Assembly: GCA_021464415.1 (NCBI GenBank)
Contig: CM038471.1
Location: 35,127,234-35,191,233, forward strand
DNA length: 64,000 nt
Direction of reading: 5' to 3'
DNA from: Lonicera japonica
Lineage: Eukaryota > Streptophyta > Magnoliopsida > Dipsacales > Caprifoliaceae
The notes under the pieces were generated by a model that worked only from the letters and a program-made list of their open reading frames with translations, searched no databases and had not been told where the DNA came from. Below are positions 59,172-64,000 of this stretch, in pieces. The position numbers and the translations under genes are program-made. Within the stretch, counting starts at the first letter, position 1; each line of letters opens with the position of its first letter.

Positions 59172-60559
59172 CAAATTTGTTATAATTGTTGAGGTACCTG
59201 AATGATTAGAAATTTTTTTTTTCAAAAAACACTGTTCATTAATTAAACCATAAAAGGGACCAGGTGAACAGAATTGAACAGTGATGTCATAAATGAATCA
59301 TGAATAACTAAAACACAAGAAATTCATGTAACTATGGGAACATGGGGAAAAAAATCTGAGACTTAAAGGAAGAGAGACTTGAAAAAGACTCAACGTCTGG
59401 GGTCACTATGGTCCTCTTTGTCAAATCTGTTCAAGGATAATCCTCACTACAAATTTTCATAGTTGGAAAGATTTAATCATATGAAATAGGTTTGGGAGGT
59501 GTTGGCTTGTTGATTTTCAGAAGTATGGACTCAGTAGCATAGGATGCAATTTTGAGCACTAGCTGGATGATGATGGTTTGCTTTTGAGGGGTTTTGAGTA
59601 TTGTACGACAGTTTGTCCTATTTCATTCTATAATCTTTTCTGTCATTAACAAAATGTTTCTTATCTGAAAAAAAGAGCACATTTAACAGTAATATATGAA
59701 CCAGTTAAACATGGTGCATTTTCCAACTATTTCCAGAATCTGGAGTTTCTCTTTTATTCTGAATCACTGAATATGCATAGATTGCTGTGAGTCAACTATT
59801 GTATCTCTATCGATGTAAGCTGTTATAATCTATTTGCTTGGGTTTGGATTCTCGGCTGATTCTCCTTCCTGTTGTTTCTATACAGTGGACTGCTGGTCCA
59901 CGTTTGCACTTCCTTTACATTTTTATGAATGATATCCTTGTTGTGTTTCTGATAAAAAAAAATTGTGTGAATATATAGGTGTAGAAGTTGATTGGTGATG
60001 TATAATTTATATGAGATGGATATGACGATAAAGGATTTAGTGCTTTATGTGTTTTCGATGATGGGCAGAGGGAAGATTAGAAAGTAGTAATCAATGGAGA
60101 AACAGGGACAATTTGACAATATGAACTTGCATGGCTTTGATTTTGCATTTGAACTCAGAGCATCAAAGCGTACCTCGAAATGGAGAATTAACAAGTCCAG
60201 ATCGATTAATTTGTCTAACCAGCAGATTTATTACTGTTGATCTCCGCATTACACTTGACATTGATAATACTGTTAAGCCACAGCTACAGGATCAATTTCT
60301 GAATAAAGCCTAGCTTAGGAGAGGCAAATTGTAAAGAAACTAAAATGATCGTACAAAGCAACTTTAGAGTAGACCTAGGTTTCTCGTGAAATCCTCCAAG
60401 ACCCAGCCCTCGGTTTTTAGAAACACAAAAATTTCCAACTTTTGCAATTTCTGCAAAACTTGTGTGGTAAGGTTGCTCATTTACTACTTAAGAATACCCT
60501 ATGTGGGTGTTCCCCTTATTTCTACTACTCTCAAGTATTGGGACTGTGAATAGATTAAG

Positions 60560-61655
60560 AGAAAGATTCCGATTTCTCAACAAGGTTCAAAGTTGAACTG
60601 CTAAGGCTCTTACCAATGCCGGGAGGCTGCAATTGGTTCTAGCACTTCTTCATAGCATCCAAGCATACTGATGTCTGGTTGTAATATTTTTATCCTTCCC
60701 AAGCAGGTGTCAAAAGATATTGATGGAGTCCTTCAAAGATTCCTATTGTCTGAGGTTGAAATGAAGAAACAGAGTGCTAAAGAAGCATGGACTGATGTTT
60801 GTTGCCCAAAAGAGAGGAAGGTTTGGGTATAAAGTGTAGTTACCTGGAATAAGGCTTGTATGTTGAGGCATCTGTGGGATATTGCGACAAAGAAAGATTC
60901 AATGTGGGTTAAGTTGTGTCACGTGTTTATGTTAAGAGGGAAAAATATTTGGGCAGGAGTGTTTACTGGGGATATCTCTTGGACACAGAGCAAACCAGAT
61001 GAAACTTAGACAAATGACTTATTTGATTGGGCACGGTAGAGACACCTGGATGTGACTTGACAACTGGCACCCATGGACCACTATTGCAGCAGTTTGGCAC
61101 TAAAGTTGTTTATGATGCAAGCACTTCTATTACTGCTATGGTAGCTAATTTTATCAAGGGGAGTGGCCGAGTGAGTGGAGTATGCCTATTTCTAGATCTG
61201 CTGATCTGCTCGCTATATGTAGGAATTTACCTGCTTACATATTGGAATTACAAGTGTGACTGATAGTGTGGTGTGGATTCCTAGCAGTACAGGTATGGAA
61301 TGCAATTAGGAACCATCATAATGCAGAGAGAGATTGCGTACCAAAGATGGATTGTATAGGTGAGATTGTGAGAATAGAGGGCATTTGTTCATAAGTTGCA
61401 GCTTCTCCAAGCAAGTGTGGAAGGATGTTCTTCTTAAAGCTGGCCATAGCTACAGGGAATTTAATTGGAAAAAGAAGTACAAGAAACTAAGAAAGCATCA
61501 CCAAATGTATGGGCAGAAGTCTGAGCGCTCAAATAGGCAAGATAGCATGCGCTGTAACTATCTACTGCTTGTGGCAGTAGAGCAACTATCTTTTGCTCTA
61601 ACCTTCGCCATGAACCTGGACAAACAACTTACTTTCTGCCCAAAAAAAGTAATAT
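60560..61655 (+). pseudogene. Decayed LINE: end of reverse transcriptase and zf-RVT region
   Basis: Reading across three frames gives, in order, AGRLQLVLALLHSIQAY, VSKDIDGVLQRFLLS, KEAWTDVCCPKE, WNKACMLRHLWDI, a GHGRDTWMWLDNWHPW block, HLFISCSFSKQVWKDVLLKAG and ACAVTIYCLWQ. These are the consecutive landmarks of the C-terminal part of plant L1-type LINE ORF2 proteins. Several frame changes and stops are present, so it is non-functional. It runs opposite to the PPR gene. Unlike the fragment at 22 kb, no RNase H part is seen. Confidence 0.8.
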
Positions 61656-61994
61656 AAAAATACATTGTGATTCACATTTTCCCCGCAATGAAATACTAAC
61701 TCTAGGTCATATGAAAATTACTAAGTTTCAACAATGAATCATTGTCTGTATACAACTTATTCAATCAACATTTTCTGGCCAAGCTCAGTTTTTGTTCAAA
61801 CAATCTCAATTTCAACCGAAAAAACAAACAAACAATTTAGTTTCTTCTACAATAATCACAACAAAAAAATCAAAATGTAACCATTCCATCCAACTTCCAA
61901 GAATAACTAAATTTAATCAAACAAAGTAAGTCAAAAATCATTACTCTCAGATAAACTAATATCATTCCATCAAAATGTAACCTGAATCGACATT

Positions 61995-62230
61995 AAGTCT
62001 ATTAGGGTGCGTTTCATAACAAAGATAAAAGGTTGGAAAAAAAGATATAAGAGCAATTTGATGAAATGTTCTATTACTTTGTCGGTTTTCCATGGAATAA
62101 AATTCTTTAGGCCACGCGCGGTTAAGATTTTTTTTCCATAAAAACAAAGAAAAAGATGGAGCACATCTCGACGGCTTCTCGCAAAAATTAGTAGTGTTTA
62201 TAATTGTTTTCCAAGTTTTAATCAGACAAA
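61995..62230. mobile_element. Possible MITE (agggtgcgtttcata end)
   Basis: The left 'ttagggtgcgtttcataaca' and 'aaaggttggaaaa' partly pair with the right 'aattgttttccaagttttaa'. Internal 'tttgatgaaatgttctatta' matches the interior of MITEs in PAE introns 4 and 11. The right boundary is unclear. Confidence 0.45.
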
Positions 62231-62435
62231 ATTAAGCAATTAGTATCATTTCTCAATCAAAAATAAGGGTTTTGGGATGATGTTGTAGTGGTGGTTAGGG
62301 CAGTGGTGGAGTGTAGTAGGGTTTAAGGGCTAATGTAGCCATTTCTGGTGGAGGAGTGGTGAGGGTTTGGTAAGTGTTATTGTGATGGTGGAACAAAAAG
62401 ATGATGATGATGATGATTATGACAGAAGTGGTACC

Positions 62436-62560
62436 TGTGGCGGCGGCAGTGATACTTGACGGAGATGCCGGCGTCACTGCTTGATGTTGGCTCTGAATTT
62501 TTGGTATGGAGGACTATGTTGGGGGGGCGGCGGCGTTTGATGATTGATTTTGCGTTAAAG
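62436..62560 (-). promoter_or_regulatory. GC-rich patch, candidate first exon/promoter of the PPR gene
   Basis: This is the only markedly G/C-rich non-repetitive patch in the area ('ggcggcggcag', 'ggggggcggcggcg'). It is placed and oriented as a minus-strand 5' UTR would be. No start codon in frame with the PPR protein occurs in it. Confidence 0.35.
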
Positions 62561-64000
62561 AGTATTTAGTGGGTGTCGTTTTTACCGCTCAGAGTCTAAT
62601 AACAAAGTGTAAAATTAATATATAAAAATAGGGGCAATTAAAAAAAAGGGCTTATTAGAGAAAGATTTTCACACTAAAGTTAAGGAATAATTTTTTTTTA
62701 AATAAAAGACCTATTTTTTATTTTATTGATAATATGATATGTGTCTTTTTTTTTCATTATAAAATGACATCCCAACCTTTAAAATAAACTAAAAAATACC
62801 AATATGCATTAAAATATGGACTGCAATATGAACTTTGCACTCCATATTTCACTGCAATATGAACTTTACAGTCCATATTTCACTGCAATGTAAACTTTGC
62901 AGTCAATATTTTTAGTGCAAAGTTCATATTGCAGTCCATATTTTACTGCAATGTAAACTTTGCAGTCCATATTTTTAGTGCAAAGTTCATATTGCAGTCC
63001 ATATTTCATTGCAATATGAACTTTGCAGTTCATATTTTACTGCAATATGAACTTTGCAGTCCATATTTTTTGTGCAAATTTCATAAAAAGGGGTAATTTA
63101 GGTAATACATAACATGTTTTTATTAATTCAATGATATTTAAATTTATTCAAATACATTCATTTAAAATATAAAACAAAATAGGCCACTTACACTAATTAC
63201 CAATTAAAAATAGGCCATTCATTCAAAATAATATTATTCATTAGATTTTTGGTAAAAATCAATGTATAATAAGCCCTTCTACCTAATTTCTAGTAAAAAT
63301 ATATGAATTAATAAATAATTAATAAAAAATTATTTTATATATAAATTATACACATTTATATTTTTGTTTCAATGATTTATATTTATAATTTTGTGTAAAA
63401 TTATAATGCACCAATTATATGAAAACATATAGAATATATAATATTCAACATTTTTTATAAATTTTTTTTATTTATAATTAAATAATCAAAGTGGGTATTG
63501 ATTTAAAGATCTTAATGAGTAGAATTCAAATATAGAAGTTTTATTACAAAATACATTTTTTATTTTTAATTATACTATTTTAAAGTTTTTGTAAAAAGTT
63601 GGAGAGATAAAATGATGAGGTGGATGTGTAAAATGGATGCTTAAAATACACACCCATTTTACACAAAAGATGATGTGGCATATTTTACACAACACCATTC
63701 GAGTACCAAAAATTATGCACAATGTTTAAATTTTACATAAATCCTATGTGGCATGGTTTACGCATGCCTATTGGAGATGCTCTTAATGAAAGTGGATGAA
63801 GTACTCAAACGTGTAATATAATGAGATAATGAGTTATAAGGTCTCGCTCCATAGTATTTTATAACACTAAGGACGAACTCATGTTTAATAAATAAAAGTA
63901 TAACTAATTTCATAATTTGGTTTTGCAATAAGGACATTTTTCATAATATTAATTTATTTTAAGAAAAATAATAAATATTGATGGACAAAAATACCTCTAA
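62561..64000. other. Terminal gene-free region
   Basis: It contains the 31-bp minisatellite (62821-63081), a pair of short inverted words 'aagggcttatta' (62646) and 'taataagccctt' (63267) that bracket it, and AT-rich sequence. A MITE-like end 'ggagatgctctta' lies at 63772. No gene is supported. Confidence 0.55.
62821..63081 (+). repeat. 31-bp minisatellite, about 8.5 units, some with an inverted 20-bp core
   Basis: Unit starts are at 62821, 62852, 62883, about 62915, 62946, 62978, 63009, 63040 and 63072. The usual core is 'ctgcaatatgaactttgca', followed by a constant 'gtccatattt' linker. In the fourth and sixth units the core reads as its reverse complement ('gtgcaaagttcatattgcag') while the linker keeps its direction. 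The ninth unit is partial and starts in the flipped form. Confidence 0.9.

Larger units (their letters stand above)
59198..62434 (-). other. Possible 5'-UTR intron of the PPR gene
   Basis: A good acceptor (tttctaatcattcag) ends at 59198. A GT donor follows 'gccgccgccacag' at 62434 on the minus strand, next to a GC-rich patch (62436-62560) typical of a first exon. No ATG is in frame in that patch, so translation would start at 59171. This would make a 3.2-kb intron holding a LINE fragment and a TIR element. The pairing is inferred, not proven. Confidence 0.4.

Noticed and set aside
61027..61263. Independent 78-residue gene
   Set aside because: It is a frame of the LINE remnant; the neighbouring frame gives the zf-RVT landmark GHGRDTWMWLDNWHPW.
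62821..63081. CRISPR-like array
   Set aside because: Units are contiguous with no unique spacers, some cores are inverted, and the setting is a plant nuclear genome.

Overview
The window looks like nuclear DNA of a flowering plant, most likely a eudicot. It is AT-rich, its genes are split by GT-AG introns, and the space between and inside genes is filled with small DNA transposons and a few retroposon pieces. I cannot name the species. Four protein-coding genes are supported: an R2R3-MYB transcription factor (6977-8416, +), a pectin acetylesterase with 12 coding exons (23701-31633, -), an NPF4-type NRT1/PTR membrane transporter with five coding exons (45931-50477, -), and a small organelle-type pentatricopeptide-repeat protein (58323-59171, -). 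For the first three, exon joins were deduced by hand from splice sites, reading phase and family conservation. All three close to exact multiples of three.

Region by region: 1-6.9 kb is gene-poor, with a 118-bp tandem duplication and a probable hAT-like element. 7.0-8.8 kb holds the MYB gene, whose third exon is interrupted by a reading-frame shift, so about 121 conserved-looking C-terminal residues lie out of frame. 10.2-12.2 kb holds two copies of one MITE family with perfect 8-bp target duplications; the second contains an inserted tRNA-like SINE. 12.2-23.7 kb is gene-free, with several MITEs, a non-autonomous CACTA element (20021-20869) and the decayed end of a LINE (zinc-knuckle plus RNase H, 21.9-22.8 kb, minus strand). 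23.7-31.6 kb is the pectin acetylesterase gene, with six or more small transposons or repeat arrays in its introns. 31.6-45.9 kb is gene-free and transposon-dense: one hAT nested in another, a Stowaway, a Helitron with both ends, a Mutator-like long-TIR element and two foldback elements. 45.9-50.5 kb is the NPF transporter, with two MITEs in introns and a 14-residue repeat tail. 50.5-58.3 kb is featureless apart from simple repeats, including a run of 22 C. 58.3-62.5 kb is the PPR gene with a possible 3.2-kb 5'-UTR intron holding a LINE fragment. 62.8-63.1 kb is a 31-bp minisatellite in which some units carry an inverted core.

The four genes do not form a pathway or cluster; they are ordinary, independently transcribed plant genes. 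The MYB, transporter and pectin esterase could all bear on wall and transport physiology, but nothing here links them. I found no previously undescribed multi-gene system. The points most worth a second look are the MYB frameshift, the NPF repeat tail, the well-bounded Helitron and nested hAT elements, and the flip-core minisatellite.
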